Positions 25,843-34,140 of a stretch of DNA of 43,037 nucleotides are shown here, piece after piece; the stretch's first letter is position 1, and the number at the start of each line of letters is the position of its first letter. The DNA comes from an uncultured Bacilli bacterium (GTDB lineage: Bacteria > Bacillota_I > Bacilli_A > RF39 > UBA660), in NCBI GenBank assembly GCA_934119955.1, contig CAKOSZ010000011.1, positions 1 through 43,037 on the forward strand, written 5' to 3'. The notes beneath the pieces are model-generated. The model was given only the letters and a program-made list of their open reading frames with translations, was not told the DNA's origin and did no database searches. Both the position numbers and the translations under genes were made by a program.

Positions 25843-27486
25843 ATGAAAAAAAGATTATTATTTATATTTTTACTTATTTTAATTTTTAGTTTATGTAAAA
25901 TAGATGTTAATGCTTCTAAATATGGAACTAGTGATGGCGCTGCTTTACATTTTATATATGAAGAAATGGAAAGCGATGATTACGATATTTATGAAAAAGA
26001 TAAATTTTGTTTTTATAAAACTGAATCTACTGGTGCTATTTGGGATCGCGGTGTAAGATATGTAGTTATCTATTTTAAATATGATAAAAATAATAATTAT
26101 TATGTTATTAATGATATAACGGGGTTGTTTTCTACTAATTATAATTCTTATCATGGATTAAATGATTCAAATTATTTAAAAATTGATTCAAAACTTGTAA
26201 AAGAAAATGTAGGAACTATTTCGGGAGAACATTGGTATAATCCAAATACTACTACAAGTTGGTATTCATTAGATTTTAAAAATTCACCAGAATCTTTATG
26301 TCAAGCAGCGAAAGTGTATTATTCACCAGGTATATCACAAATATATTTAGCTGAAAGTAAAAAGGATGTTTGGAGTGATTGGTATGTTGCTGAATATACT
26401 AACATGACTTCTACTGAAATCGATAATAAAGTCAGTGAAAAGCAGTTAAAAGACATGTTACAAAACAAAAAAATCAAATCACAAGATGACAAAAAAACAT
26501 GTGATGTGATAACAAATAATGGTACTAATATACCAGTTGAGTTAAAGTATAATGATAGTGAAGGATATTATTTATCAGGTGGAAATACAAAAGTTTGTTT
26601 TGCAGTACCTGATTCATATAATATTTTAATGAGAGAATTTTTTTTGAAAGAAGAATATCCAGATTTTTATAAAACATTTGATTGTACAAATTATATTACT
26701 TCTATGTCGCTAGATGCTAATTATCCTGATTGTGATCTTTATTTCGTTGATAAAAAAAATAAAGATTTAGTATCAGATGATATTACAACGACAGTAACTG
26801 ATTCAAATTCTTTGATAACAACATATATTAGTTTAGCAAGTGGTAGTTCTTCAAAGAAAAATAAAATATATGTATATAAAACAAAAGATAATGAAATAGT
26901 TGTTACCAAAACAAATGATAAAGGAAGATCGGATACAATTGATGAGAAAGTAATTATTAATGACACTCAAAAAGCAGGTTTGTTGTCAGGGGATAAAGAT
27001 AAATATCCAACTTATGTAATTAGAACAACTGCAAGCGACGGGACTCAATCATTCGAATTTAAAGATAGTTATGATCCTGATGGAAGTAAAGCAATTTATA
27101 TTGTATTTCATAAATTATATGATTTAAGTTCTCTTCCAACAAGTGATATAATACAATCGTGTGAAGCCTTATTTGGTAATTCTTTTATTGGCTTTTTAAA
27201 AAGAAATGTTTATATACCATTTGTAATAGCAATTCCGATTTTATTAATAGTTTTAACAACAATTGATTTTGCTAAGGTAATATTTTCTGAGGATAAGGAA
27301 GGTATTAAAAAAGCAGGGACTAAGTTTGGTAAAAGAGCAATCATGGCTGTTATAATTTTATTAGTTCCAACTATTTTAATTTTTATTGCTGATACAATAG
27401 GAGTTGATGAAGTTCAAGAATGTGCTAAATTAATCAAGAGTTATAGTGGCGAAAATAGTGATACAAATAGTGAGAAAAATAGTTGA
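25843..27486 (+). CDS. Secreted protein B with Cys-flanked two-helix module
   Basis: A paralogue of the preceding gene; function unknown. A signal peptide (LFIFLLILIFSLCKIDVNAS) leads to an ectodomain of about 430 residues that shares little with its neighbour except a region before the module (DKYPTYVI; LSSLPTSDIIQSCEALFGNS). The module then repeats exactly: SCEALFG, helix 1, EDKEGIKKAGTKFGKR, helix 2, VQEC, ending in a Ser/Asn-rich tail. It starts two bases after the stop of protein A, with AGGAGA overlapping that gene's end. The thrS promoter -35 (TTGACA) overlaps its stop codon. Confidence 0.78.
   Translation: MKKRLLFIFLLILIFSLCKIDVNASKYGTSDGAALHFIYEEMESDDYDIYEKDKFCFYKTESTGAIWDRGVRYVVIYFKYDKNNNYYVINDITGLFSTNYNSYHGLNDSNYLKIDSKLVKENVGTISGEHWYNPNTTTSWYSLDFKNSPESLCQAAKVYYSPGISQIYLAESKKDVWSDWYVAEYTNMTSTEIDNKVSEKQLKDMLQNKKIKSQDDKKTCDVITNNGTNIPVELKYNDSEGYYLSGGNTKVCFAVPDSYNILMREFFLKEEYPDFYKTFDCTNYITSMSLDANYPDCDLYFVDKKNKDLVSDDITTTVTDSNSLITTYISLASGSSSKKNKIYVYKTKDNEIVVTKTNDKGRSDTIDEKVIINDTQKAGLLSGDKDKYPTYVIRTTASDGTQSFEFKDSYDPDGSKAIYIVFHKLYDLSSLPTSDIIQSCEALFGNSFIGFLKRNVYIPFVIAIPILLIVLTTIDFAKVIFSEDKEGIKKAGTKFGKRAIMAVIILLVPTILIFIADTIGVDEVQECAKLIKSYSGENSDTNSEKNS
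27190..27447 (+). repeat. 258-bp direct repeat, copy 2
   Basis: See copy 1 at 25565-25822. The copies are 1625 bp apart in the same orientation and frame, so recombination between them would delete one copy and create a chimeric ectodomain. Confidence 0.9.
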
Positions 27487-27510
27487 CAATTATTAAATTA
27501 ATGCTATAAT
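27483..27510 (+). promoter_or_regulatory. thrS promoter
   Basis: A consensus TTGACA, a 16-bp spacer and TATAAT with an extended TGC; among the strongest promoters in the window. Confidence 0.8.
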
Positions 27511-27516
27511 AAAAAC

Positions 27517-27716
27517 AAATATGTTGATTAGGACATGATTTATAAGAAAGTTTTTAAGAGAGTTAGTGGATGGTGCAAACTAATAAACTACTTATAAATT
27601 ACTACCTATGAATTGAACTCGAAAGAGATTTCCGGTTTAACCGTTATCAAATTAAGTTAAAAAAGGGATGGTACCGTCTTTAAGACTCCTTGGTATCATC
27701 TCTTTTTGCATATTTT
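27517..27716 (+). promoter_or_regulatory. T-box riboswitch leader (tRNA-Thr)
   Basis: This leader senses uncharged tRNA and allows thrS transcription when threonyl-tRNA is scarce. A stem I distal-loop-like GGATGGTGCAAAC lies near 27570. Candidate Thr specifier codons ACT or ACC lie at 27601-27606. A small stem CGGTT-T-AACCG is at 27633-27643. The T-box core is GGGATGGTACCGTC at 27665-27678. The terminator pairs GGGATGGTACC with GGTATCATCTC (27692-27702; two G-T pairs) and ends in TTTTT. The antiterminator would use the T-box strand, as in the known mechanism. Confidence 0.9.
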
Positions 27717-27730
27717 AGAAAGAAGGATTT

Positions 27731-29482
27731 ATGAAAAAAATTAAAGAAGATGAAAAACTAAGTGTATTAAATCATAGTTGTGCTCATTTACTTGCACAAG
27801 CTGTAAAACATTTATACAAAAATGCTAAATTTTGGGTTGGGCCAGTTATAAATGAAGGATTTTACTATGATATTGATTTAGGTGATATTAAACTAAATGA
27901 AGATGACTTAGTAAAAATTGAAAAAGAAATGAAAAAAATAAGTAAGGATGGCAAAAAAATAATTCGTCATGAATTATCAAAAAGTGATGCTCTTGATATG
28001 TTTAAAGACGATTCTTACAAAATTGATTTAATTAACGAAATGACAACTGATACAGTTATTTCTTGTTATACCCAAGGTGATTTCACCGATCTTTGTCGCG
28101 GTCCTCATGTTGATTCAGTTAAAGAAATTAAATACTTTAAATTATTAAAAGTAAGTGGTGCTTATTATAAAGGCGATTCTAAAAATAAAATGTTACAAAG
28201 AATCTATGGTGTTGCTTTTTATGATGAAGAATCTTTAAATGATTATTTAAAAGAATTAGAAGAAGCCAAAGAAAGAGATCACAGAAAAATTGGTAAAGAT
28301 TTAAGTATTTTCATGAATCATGACTTAGTTGGAAAGGGTATGCCTTTATGGCTTCCAAATGGGGCAATTGTTAGAAAACAACTTGAAAACTATATCTATG
28401 AAAAAGAACAAAAATTAGGATACTTACATGTTTATACACCATGTGTTGGAACAGTTGATTTATATAAAACATCTGGTCACTGGGATCATTATAAAGAAAA
28501 TATGTTCCCATCAATGAAAGTTGATGACGAAGAATTTGTTTTACGTCCAATGAATTGTCCTCATCATATGCTAATATATGGTAATGAAATTCATTCTTAT
28601 CGTGATTTACCAATTAGAATAGGTGAATTTGCAACTGATTTTAGATATGAAGCAAGTGGAGCAGTTAAAGGACTTGAAAGAGTTCGCTGTATGTGTCAAA
28701 ATGATGCTCATTTATTTGTAACACCAGAACAAATTAAAGATGAATTTAAAAAAGTAGTATCTCTAATTCTAGATGTTTACAAAGATTTTGGTATTAAAAA
28801 TTATACATTTAGATTATCTTTAAGAGATAAAGAAGATAAAGAAAAATACTTTGATGATGATGATATGTGGAATATGGCCGAAGATAAATTAAGAGAAGTT
28901 TTAAATGAACTTGGAGTAGATTATCACGAAGCAATTGGAGAAGCCGCTTTCTATGGACCAAAATTAGATGTTGAAGTGAAACCGGCTGTTGGACCAGAGG
29001 TAACTTTATCAACTTGTCAATTAGACTTCTTACTTCCAAGAAGATTTAATCTATCATATATAGATTCAAATGGAGAAAAGCAAGTACCAGTAGTACTTCA
29101 TAGAGCAATATTTGGAACGTTTGACAGATTTACAGCCTTTATCCTAGAAGAAACCAAAGGTGCTTTCCCATTATGGCTTGCCCCAGTTCAAATAAATATT
29201 ATTCCAGTTAATAATGAATTCCATCTTGAATATGCATCTTCTATAAAAAATATGTTATTAACTCATGATATAAGAGTAAATCTTGATAGTAGAAACGAAA
29301 AACTTTCTTATAAAATGCGTGAAAGTCAAATTAAAAAAATCCCTTTAACTTTAATCCTAGGTGATAAAGAAAGAGATGAAAATACAATTAGTTATCGTAC
29401 TTTTGGAAGTAATGAAACTAAAACATTAACAAAAGAAGAGTTTGAAAACTTTGTTATAAATAAAATAAAGAATAGAGACTAA
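27731..29482 (+). CDS. thrS: Threonyl-tRNA synthetase lacking the TGS domain
   Basis: A class II synthetase that charges tRNA-Thr. The sequence opens directly in the editing domain (HSCAHLLAQAV, an HxxxH-type site), so the ~60-residue N-terminal TGS domain is absent. The catalytic domain has RPMNCPHHMLIYGN (zinc Cys), FATDFRYEASGAVKGLERVR (motif 2 region) and VVLHRAIFGTFDRF (motif 3 with a zinc His). A C-terminal anticodon-binding domain ends the protein (residues about 480-583). AAGGA precedes the start, and no longer in-frame start with homology is seen. It is regulated by the T-box leader upstream. TGS-less forms exist elsewhere, so it is probably functional. Confidence 0.95.
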   Translation: MKKIKEDEKLSVLNHSCAHLLAQAVKHLYKNAKFWVGPVINEGFYYDIDLGDIKLNEDDLVKIEKEMKKISKDGKKIIRHELSKSDALDMFKDDSYKIDLINEMTTDTVISCYTQGDFTDLCRGPHVDSVKEIKYFKLLKVSGAYYKGDSKNKMLQRIYGVAFYDEESLNDYLKELEEAKERDHRKIGKDLSIFMNHDLVGKGMPLWLPNGAIVRKQLENYIYEKEQKLGYLHVYTPCVGTVDLYKTSGHWDHYKENMFPSMKVDDEEFVLRPMNCPHHMLIYGNEIHSYRDLPIRIGEFATDFRYEASGAVKGLERVRCMCQNDAHLFVTPEQIKDEFKKVVSLILDVYKDFGIKNYTFRLSLRDKEDKEKYFDDDDMWNMAEDKLREVLNELGVDYHEAIGEAAFYGPKLDVEVKPAVGPEVTLSTCQLDFLLPRRFNLSYIDSNGEKQVPVVLHRAIFGTFDRFTAFILEETKGAFPLWLAPVQINIIPVNNEFHLEYASSIKNMLLTHDIRVNLDSRNEKLSYKMRESQIKKIPLTLILGDKERDENTISYRTFGSNETKTLTKEEFENFVINKIKNRD

Positions 29483-29496
29483 AATCTATTCTTTTT
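29467..29496. terminator. Bidirectional terminator between thrS and the HAD gene
   Basis: AAAGAATAGA and TCTATTCTTT form a perfect 10-bp stem, with T-rich sequence on both strands. Both stop codons lie in or at the hairpin. Confidence 0.75.
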
Positions 29497-30199
29497 CTAA
29501 TTCAGCTAATAACTCATATACTTGATTATAACCCTTAATACAAACATCTTTAATTCTATCATTTACTATTCCTATATAATAACCATTATAATTTTTTAAC
29601 ATATAATAATCATTTTCACTATCACCAACTGTATAAATTTTATTTTTATCAAGATTAAGTAAATCTTCTAAATACTTAATTGTAGTACTTTTATTAATTC
29701 CTTTATTTTTTAAACAAAAATAAGTAATTCCTGCATGATCATAAACTAAAAAGTCATAATTCTTAAACTTTTCTTTTAATTCATTATATCTATTAACAAA
29801 TTCATTTGTTACATTACTATTTTCAACAACAATATTACAACCAATAATGTCATTATTTAAATATTTATTATAATAATCATCAGGATAAGAATATTGTATT
29901 TCTAAGAAGATTACTAAATCTTTTAAACTTAAAAATTCAGTTAAAATACTTTCATTTAAATTATACTTAACTACTATTTTATCATTTTTATCATATAAAA
30001 TAGAACCATCAGCACAAGATAAATAATCATATGAAATATTGTATTTCAAACACATTTTCTTTAAAGAATTAAAACTTCTACCTGATGATAGCATAAATAA
30101 ATTATTATTTTTAAACTTATTCAGTTCTAAAACATTTTTTAAAATATTCACATCATCTGTATAAAAACTAGAATCAAAATCACTTACTAATAACTTCAT
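29486..30199 (-). CDS. HAD-superfamily (Cof-type) hydrolase
   Basis: A cytoplasmic Mg2+-dependent phosphatase of the Cof/IIB type, probably acting on sugar phosphates or nucleotides; the exact substrate is unknown. Motif I reads LVSDFDSSFY. The usual Asp-x-Asp-Gly is Asp-Phe-Asp-Ser here, a departure at the Gly. Motif II is MLSSGRSF, motif III Lys is likely in KGINKSTTIKYL, and motif IV is YTVGDSENDYYML. The longer in-frame start at 30226 overlaps the -10 promoter box, so the ATG at 30199, with AGGTGA upstream, is chosen (237 residues). Its promoter is divergent from the next gene and shares the -35 region. Confidence 0.82.
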   Translation of the reverse strand: MKLLVSDFDSSFYTDDVNILKNVLELNKFKNNNLFMLSSGRSFNSLKKMCLKYNISYDYLSCADGSILYDKNDKIVVKYNLNESILTEFLSLKDLVIFLEIQYSYPDDYYNKYLNNDIIGCNIVVENSNVTNEFVNRYNELKEKFKNYDFLVYDHAGITYFCLKNKGINKSTTIKYLEDLLNLDKNKIYTVGDSENDYYMLKNYNGYYIGIVNDRIKDVCIKGYNQVYELLAELEKE

Positions 30200-30214
30200 A
30201 ATTTCACCTAGTTC

Positions 30215-30242
30215 ATTATAACACAAAACTAAATTTTGACAA
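30215..30242 (-). promoter_or_regulatory. HAD gene promoter (minus strand)
   Basis: Minus strand TTGTCA (30237-30242), a 16-bp spacer and TATAAT (30215-30220). Confidence 0.65.
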
Positions 30243-30264
30243 AGTACAATATTTTTGATACAAT
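30236..30264 (+). promoter_or_regulatory. Promoter of the 391-aa gene, sharing the -35 with the HAD promoter
   Basis: Plus strand TTGACA (30236-30241), a 17-bp spacer and TACAAT with an extended TGA. The two -35 hexamers overlap by five bases on opposite strands. Confidence 0.65.
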
Positions 30265-30287
30265 AACGAGTAGTTTTGGGGGTATAT

Positions 30288-31460
30288 ATGAAAAAAATAA
30301 GAATTTTCTTTACAGATATTGATGGTTATTTAGTTCGTGCTAATATTCAAAAATATGTTAGTCAAATAGAATTATTTGGTGATGAACCTATAAAAGATTT
30401 TGAATATATTAAAAATTTTATTAAATATATGTTAGATGAAGCAATAACTAAGGGAACTAATAAAGAAAGTATAATATTTATTGAAAATGTATATAAATTT
30501 GTATCTGGTAATATGTTTGAAATGTTAAAAGAACATCGTGATTGTTTTTTAGAATATGATAATTTAACTAGTTTTAGTGAGAAAAAAAGATATTTAGAAG
30601 ATTATCAAAGAAATCCTATTGTAAGCAAGGATGTAAAAGAAGAACCATTTTATATGCAATATATAATATCTGCATTAAGATATGCTAAGGGATTAATTGA
30701 AAGAGAATATAGTAAATATTTAAAAGGAGAAAAGTTTAAATTACCTTTTTCTACTATAAATGAAAATAATGATATAATTCACTATAATGAAGGAGAAACA
30801 CCACAAAAGGCTGTTGCAAGAGCAACTAGTGCTCTTCAAAGAATGGAAATATATGCTATGAATAGAGAAAAAGGAAGAGATGATTTCTTAACTGCTTGTT
30901 CAATGATTGGTAATCAAGAAATTGTAGATTATGATAGTATTTATAAAAAAGAAAATATTATAAATGGTTCAGTTGAGGCCTTAAAATATTTGCTTGAAAA
31001 TAATGTTGTTGATATGGTAGTTGCTTGTTCTCATTATACAGGAGAAAGAGAAGGAAGAGCCAAAGCAAATTTATTTAGAGAAGAGTTTCCTTTTATTTTA
31101 ATGTTAGAAGAATCTTTGCTTAAATTTCATCAAGAAGCAGCATGTATGGGTAAAAGAAGAGAAAGAAGTTCTAAAAATGATCAAATAGATTTGATGAAGA
31201 TTAAAATTGCTAATTTATTCGGTTATGATATAGATGACATAGAAGTAGTGCTTGGAGATGATTCATATCCAAACTTAATTACTTTACAAGATAAGGCAGG
31301 TATTTTATATCGCGAATTATCAAAAGATGAAATGATGCAAGGTAATTATCCAGATAGTTATGAAGAATATTTAAGACAAACTTCATGGGATAAAAATGAA
31401 ATTACTAATATATTTGGTAACATTTATGAAAATACTTCAAGAAAAGTTTTAAGAAAATAA
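30288..31460 (+). CDS. Atypical HAD-like protein
   Basis: A 390-residue protein with scattered HAD motifs: FFTDIDGYLV at the N-terminus (the nucleophile Asp and Asp+2), VVACSHYTGE as a possible motif II, a Lys in KNDQIDLMKIKIANL and VVLGDDSYPNL as motif IV. An insertion of about 200 residues, helical and charged, lies between motifs I and II and is unassigned. A TTG codon at 30276 is in frame, but the ATG at 30288 after GGGGGT is the better start. It is divergent from an ordinary HAD gene, suggesting linked phosphoester chemistry, though its substrate is unknown. The -10 is 23 nt upstream. Confidence 0.65.
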   Translation: MKKIRIFFTDIDGYLVRANIQKYVSQIELFGDEPIKDFEYIKNFIKYMLDEAITKGTNKESIIFIENVYKFVSGNMFEMLKEHRDCFLEYDNLTSFSEKKRYLEDYQRNPIVSKDVKEEPFYMQYIISALRYAKGLIEREYSKYLKGEKFKLPFSTINENNDIIHYNEGETPQKAVARATSALQRMEIYAMNREKGRDDFLTACSMIGNQEIVDYDSIYKKENIINGSVEALKYLLENNVVDMVVACSHYTGEREGRAKANLFREEFPFILMLEESLLKFHQEAACMGKRRERSSKNDQIDLMKIKIANLFGYDIDDIEVVLGDDSYPNLITLQDKAGILYRELSKDEMMQGNYPDSYEEYLRQTSWDKNEITNIFGNIYENTSRKVLRK

Positions 31461-31528
31461 ATGTAAATCTTTCGTGTAAAATAATGTAAATTAATAATTT
31501 AACTATTAATAACAACTTTGTTTTGTAG

Positions 31529-31534
31529 TATAAT
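31529..31534 (+). promoter_or_regulatory. -10 of mraY
   Basis: TATAAT, with a weak TTAATA -35 at 31506-31511 (17-bp spacer). GGAGAG follows before the start. Confidence 0.5.
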
Positions 31535-31553
31535 TATATAGATAGGAGAGATT

Positions 31554-32534
31554 ATGTATTTATTAACAAAATCAATATTAGCCGGTATGTTGGGATTTAT
31601 TTCCTCAGTTGTTTTAGGATTTATTTTAATTCCTATATTAAAAAAATTACATGCTGGACAAAGAATTAGTAGTTATGTATCAAATAGACATCAATTGAAA
31701 GAAGGTACTCCAACCTTTGGTGGTTTAATCTTTATTATTCCTACCTTATTAATTGTAACATTTTTAATCCTAACTGGAAAAATGGAATTGTCGGAGGATT
31801 TGAAAATAGTTTTATTTGTATTTGTTAGTTATGCTTTTATAGGATTTCTTGATGATTATTTAAGTCATAAAAAAGGAGAAAATGAAGGCCTTACAACAAT
31901 GCAAAAATTTCTAATGCAACTCTTTGTTGCTCTAATTGTTTTCTATTTATACATTAAAAATGGAGGACAAACAAAATTAGTTGTTTCAACTCTTGGTATT
32001 AATATAGAGATGAAATGGTTATATGGAATATTTATCTTATTTATTTTAGTAGGAAGTAGTAATGCTGTTAATTTAACAGATGGCCTAGATGGACTAGCCG
32101 GAGGATTATCTGCCATATCATTTATTGCATTTAGTTTAATTTCTTTGATGGTAGGATATACCGATATGGGAATATTTACTCTTATTTTAACAGGTTCACT
32201 TTTAGGATTTCTTTTCTATAATGCTTATCCTGCTAAGGTATTTATGGGAGACACCGGATCTTTATCCCTCGGGGCAGTTATGGGAGTAATTGCTATTTTA
32301 ACCCATAGAGAAGTAACTTTATTAATAGTAGCATTTGTCTTTGTAATTGAAACATTATCTGTTATTTTACAAGTTATTTGGGTAAAATGCTTTAATAAAA
32401 AATTATTCTTAATGACACCACTTCATCATCATTTTGAAAAAAAAGGTATGCCAGAAGTTGACATTGTTCGTATGTTTTGGTTATTTGGCTTAATACTTGC
32501 TATGTCAGGAATAATATTTGGTGTTTGGTTATAA
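31554..32534 (+). CDS. mraY: Phospho-N-acetylmuramoyl-pentapeptide transferase
   Basis: A polytopic membrane enzyme that moves phospho-MurNAc-pentapeptide to undecaprenyl phosphate, forming lipid I. About ten hydrophobic segments are visible. Signature loops are RHQLKEGTPTFGG, IGFLDDYL, SNAVNLTDGLDGLAGG, AKVFMGDTGSLSLGA and MTPLHHHFEKKGMPE, which includes the conserved His cluster. Its 326 residues are normal. It has its own promoter and terminator and is not in a dcw cluster; murF, ddl and ftsW are elsewhere in the window. Confidence 0.96.
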   Translation: MYLLTKSILAGMLGFISSVVLGFILIPILKKLHAGQRISSYVSNRHQLKEGTPTFGGLIFIIPTLLIVTFLILTGKMELSEDLKIVLFVFVSYAFIGFLDDYLSHKKGENEGLTTMQKFLMQLFVALIVFYLYIKNGGQTKLVVSTLGINIEMKWLYGIFILFILVGSSNAVNLTDGLDGLAGGLSAISFIAFSLISLMVGYTDMGIFTLILTGSLLGFLFYNAYPAKVFMGDTGSLSLGAVMGVIAILTHREVTLLIVAFVFVIETLSVILQVIWVKCFNKKLFLMTPLHHHFEKKGMPEVDIVRMFWLFGLILAMSGIIFGVWL

Positions 32535-32555
32535 ACAGGTTATCCTGTTTTTTTA
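32534..32555 (+). terminator. Terminator of mraY
   Basis: AACAGG-TTAT-CCTGTT followed by seven Ts, beginning at the last base of the stop codon. Confidence 0.7.
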
Positions 32556-32624
32556 TTAAATTTTTTCTTCATAAATATTTTAAAATTATGTTCATCATAT
32601 TACTTTTTTATGATAAAATTATCT

Positions 32625-32681
32625 TATAATAGATAAGGAGGATAATCAATTTAAATATACTTTAATTGATTAATTAATTTT
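32625..32681 (+). promoter_or_regulatory. -10, distant Shine-Dalgarno and bridging hairpin of the 468-aa gene
   Basis: TATAAT at 32625-32630. AAGGAGG at 32635-32641 lies 40 nt before the ATG. Between them TAATCAATT (32643-32651) and AATTGATTA (32664-32672) form a perfect 9-bp inverted repeat. Folding it would leave about 10 nt between Shine-Dalgarno and start. No other ribosome site lies near the ATG. Confidence 0.55.
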
Positions 32682-34088
32682 ATGAAATATAAATTAATTT
32701 TAAATTTTGATGAAACTGAAACTATTTTTTTTGAAAATGAAGGTGATAATTTACTTTCAATTAATTTAAGTGTCGAACCAAATAAAAAAATAACAAATGA
32801 ATATATACTTAGTTTATTTAAATATTATTTAACATTAAATGATGTTAAACCATTAAATGATACAAGTAATTTTAAGTTAATGAAAACTTTTTTAAAAAAT
32901 AAAATTGATATTTTAAGTGATACAGTTGGATTTGTTTTACCAAGTGAGTCAATAGTTTCATCTTATCTTAAAGAACAAGAATGTTTTAAAGGTAAAAAAA
33001 TATATTTAGGTGAAATATTTGATGTTTCTAAAAGTGAACTAGAAAGAGTTTTAAAAATAGTTGGTAACCGAAGAGATATTTATGTTAAAGTTGATGGAAA
33101 TAGTGAATATATAACAATTATAGAATTTGAAAAGTCTGTTAATGTTATAAACAATATGATAGATAAAATAAAAAAATATAATTTAAGTTTATTTGAACAA
33201 ATTATATATGCTTATGATTTAGTAAAAGAAAGAATATATAAATTTAAAGATAAAAAAGATTATCAAACTAAATCATATGATTTAATCTCCGTTTTACTTG
33301 GAAAAAAAATAGTATGTGTTGATTATGCTGTAATGCTAAAAGTAATTCTTAAAAATTTTGGAATTAATCTAGAAAATTATATTATTGATAGTAAAACTAA
33401 AAATTTATCTCATCAAATAAATATGATTCGTGTTTTGGATTTAAAATATGATCTTGATGGTGTGTTTTTCTTTGATGCAACTTTTGATAGTATTCAATAT
33501 GAAAATGATAATAGTTATTTGAATAATTACTTAAATTTTGCTGTTTCTTTGGAAAAAATTGAAAATAAATTTGATGATTATGTATCAAGGACTTTACCAA
33601 ATTTTGATAGATATTTTATTCCTAAATTAAAAGAAATTATTCTTGAAAATGGTGTTAAAAGTGTGCCAAAAGACATGATTAATACTATTAATCGAATATC
33701 AACTTTTCTTGAAGAAAAACTTCTTATAAACAGTTTTATGTTTTATGACATGGAAAATATTCCTGAAATTATAAAAGAAAAATATGGTTTTAGTGAAAAG
33801 AATATATTTAAAAATCTTGACAAGTATCAAAGATTATTCTTTGATAGCAAAATAAATGTAGAAAGTTTTTTAAGAGCCTTATATAATGTTAGAAGAGTAG
33901 AATATTATGAAGAACCAGGTAAATACTCATTTGATATAGAATCACTTGAATTATCAACAAGAAGTATGCCAAATGATATTAATAAAAAACTTTTATATAA
34001 AAAGTTTGATAATTTTGATGAAAAAATAAAAGAAAAAGATTTTCATGAAGTTTTAGAAAAAGATAATATCCTTGAAAATATAAAATAA
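32682..34088 (+). CDS. Transglutaminase-like (papain-fold) protein, uncharacterised
   Basis: Not assigned to a named family. The 468-residue protein has no signal peptide or membrane helix. The centre has a transglutaminase-like arrangement: Cys212 in KKIVCVDYAVMLKVILKNFG, His244 in LSHQINMIRV and Asp265 in VFFFDATFD, with the spacing of the Cys-His-Asp triad. These suggest thiol hydrolase or peptidase chemistry in the cytosol. The N-terminal 200 and C-terminal 200 residues are helical and unassigned. The start lacks a nearby Shine-Dalgarno, but one is placed correctly if the leader hairpin folds. It converges on ftsW. Confidence 0.6.
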   Translation: MKYKLILNFDETETIFFENEGDNLLSINLSVEPNKKITNEYILSLFKYYLTLNDVKPLNDTSNFKLMKTFLKNKIDILSDTVGFVLPSESIVSSYLKEQECFKGKKIYLGEIFDVSKSELERVLKIVGNRRDIYVKVDGNSEYITIIEFEKSVNVINNMIDKIKKYNLSLFEQIIYAYDLVKERIYKFKDKKDYQTKSYDLISVLLGKKIVCVDYAVMLKVILKNFGINLENYIIDSKTKNLSHQINMIRVLDLKYDLDGVFFFDATFDSIQYENDNSYLNNYLNFAVSLEKIENKFDDYVSRTLPNFDRYFIPKLKEIILENGVKSVPKDMINTINRISTFLEEKLLINSFMFYDMENIPEIIKEKYGFSEKNIFKNLDKYQRLFFDSKINVESFLRALYNVRRVEYYEEPGKYSFDIESLELSTRSMPNDINKKLLYKKFDNFDEKIKEKDFHEVLEKDNILENIK

Positions 34089-34140
34089 ATTAAGATAACT
34101 AATTTAGTAAGAAATTATTATGAGAAAGAAAAGTAAGTAA

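Noticed and set aside
6417..27486. Type IV secretion or integrative conjugative element, suggested by the pilin-like modules
   Set aside because: No VirB4/VirD4-like ATPase, relaxase or integrase gene is in the window; the flanking genes are housekeeping.
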